Source of the DNA: Betaproteobacteria bacterium
GTDB taxonomy: Bacteria > Pseudomonadota > Gammaproteobacteria > Burkholderiales > Rhodocyclaceae
DNA length: 64,000 bases
Assembly (NCBI GenBank): GCA_009782565.1
Contig: WRIU01000006.1
Coordinates: 1-64,000, forward strand
Direction: 5' to 3'
Part shown: one piece after another, positions 63,917-64,000 of the stretch
Position numbering within the stretch: the stretch's first letter is position 1
How the letters are laid out: each line of letters starts with the position of its first letter
Program-made: the position numbers and the translations under genes
The notes under the pieces: generated by a model
What the model was told of the DNA's origin: nothing
Seen by the model: only the letters and a program-made list of their open reading frames with translations
Databases searched by the model: none

Positions 63917-64000
63917 TCAATCGAGCTTGAACGGAACGAAAAGCCTCGCGTCGCCACGCTGAATCAGCAGGGCGAAGCGCTTACCCGCTTTTTCGGCCAA
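63917..64000 (-). CDS. C-terminus of a Do/DegQ (MucD)-like serine protease, truncated by the window edge
   Basis: Reverse complement reads LAEKAGKRFALLIQRGDARLFVPFKLD-stop, like the C-terminal PDZ end of Do-family proteases. Confidence 0.65.
   Translation of the reverse strand: MAEKAGKRFALLIQRGDARLFVPFKLD

Overview
GC-rich proteobacterial chromosome window, probably betaproteobacterial: prfB, ygfA, mnmC, gltX, carAB-greA, trxA-rho. The housekeeping backbone is interrupted by accessory blocks. From left to right: (1) three tandem paralogs of a membrane-anchored/secreted acidic protein behind a 358-aa orphan gene (about 0.06-3.7 kb); (2) prfB with an intact +1 programmed frameshift site; (3) a type I (IC-like) restriction-modification locus, hsdM-rhuM-hsdS-hsdR, with a TAEL-type spacer repeat in hsdS and a dispersed repeat fused to the hsdS 3' end; (4) a very large orphan membrane protein, mnmC, a GGDEF sensor and gltX; (5) an AT-richer polysaccharide locus (manC, rfbCADB, EpsI, XrtB-type exosortase, glycosyltransferases, PslG-like hydrolase, flippase, FrhB-like protein, pyruvyltransferase, acyltransferases; about 23-44.4 kb); (6) a small accessory block with a PIN/RHH-like TA pair, an AAA ATPase and a BRO-family protein; (7) carAB-greA-DUF4149, a 1471-aa BcrA/BadF-type activase, trxA-rho, cytochrome c', and a chemoreceptor with a CxxCH motif. 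The most unusual sequence-level observation is that two unrelated regulator-like genes (rhuM and the BRO-family gene) each carry an in-frame 25-bp palindrome (12-1-12 bp, AGTTG...CAACT ends) just before an AADGKxY coding motif. All family calls come from reading the translations; no database search was run.
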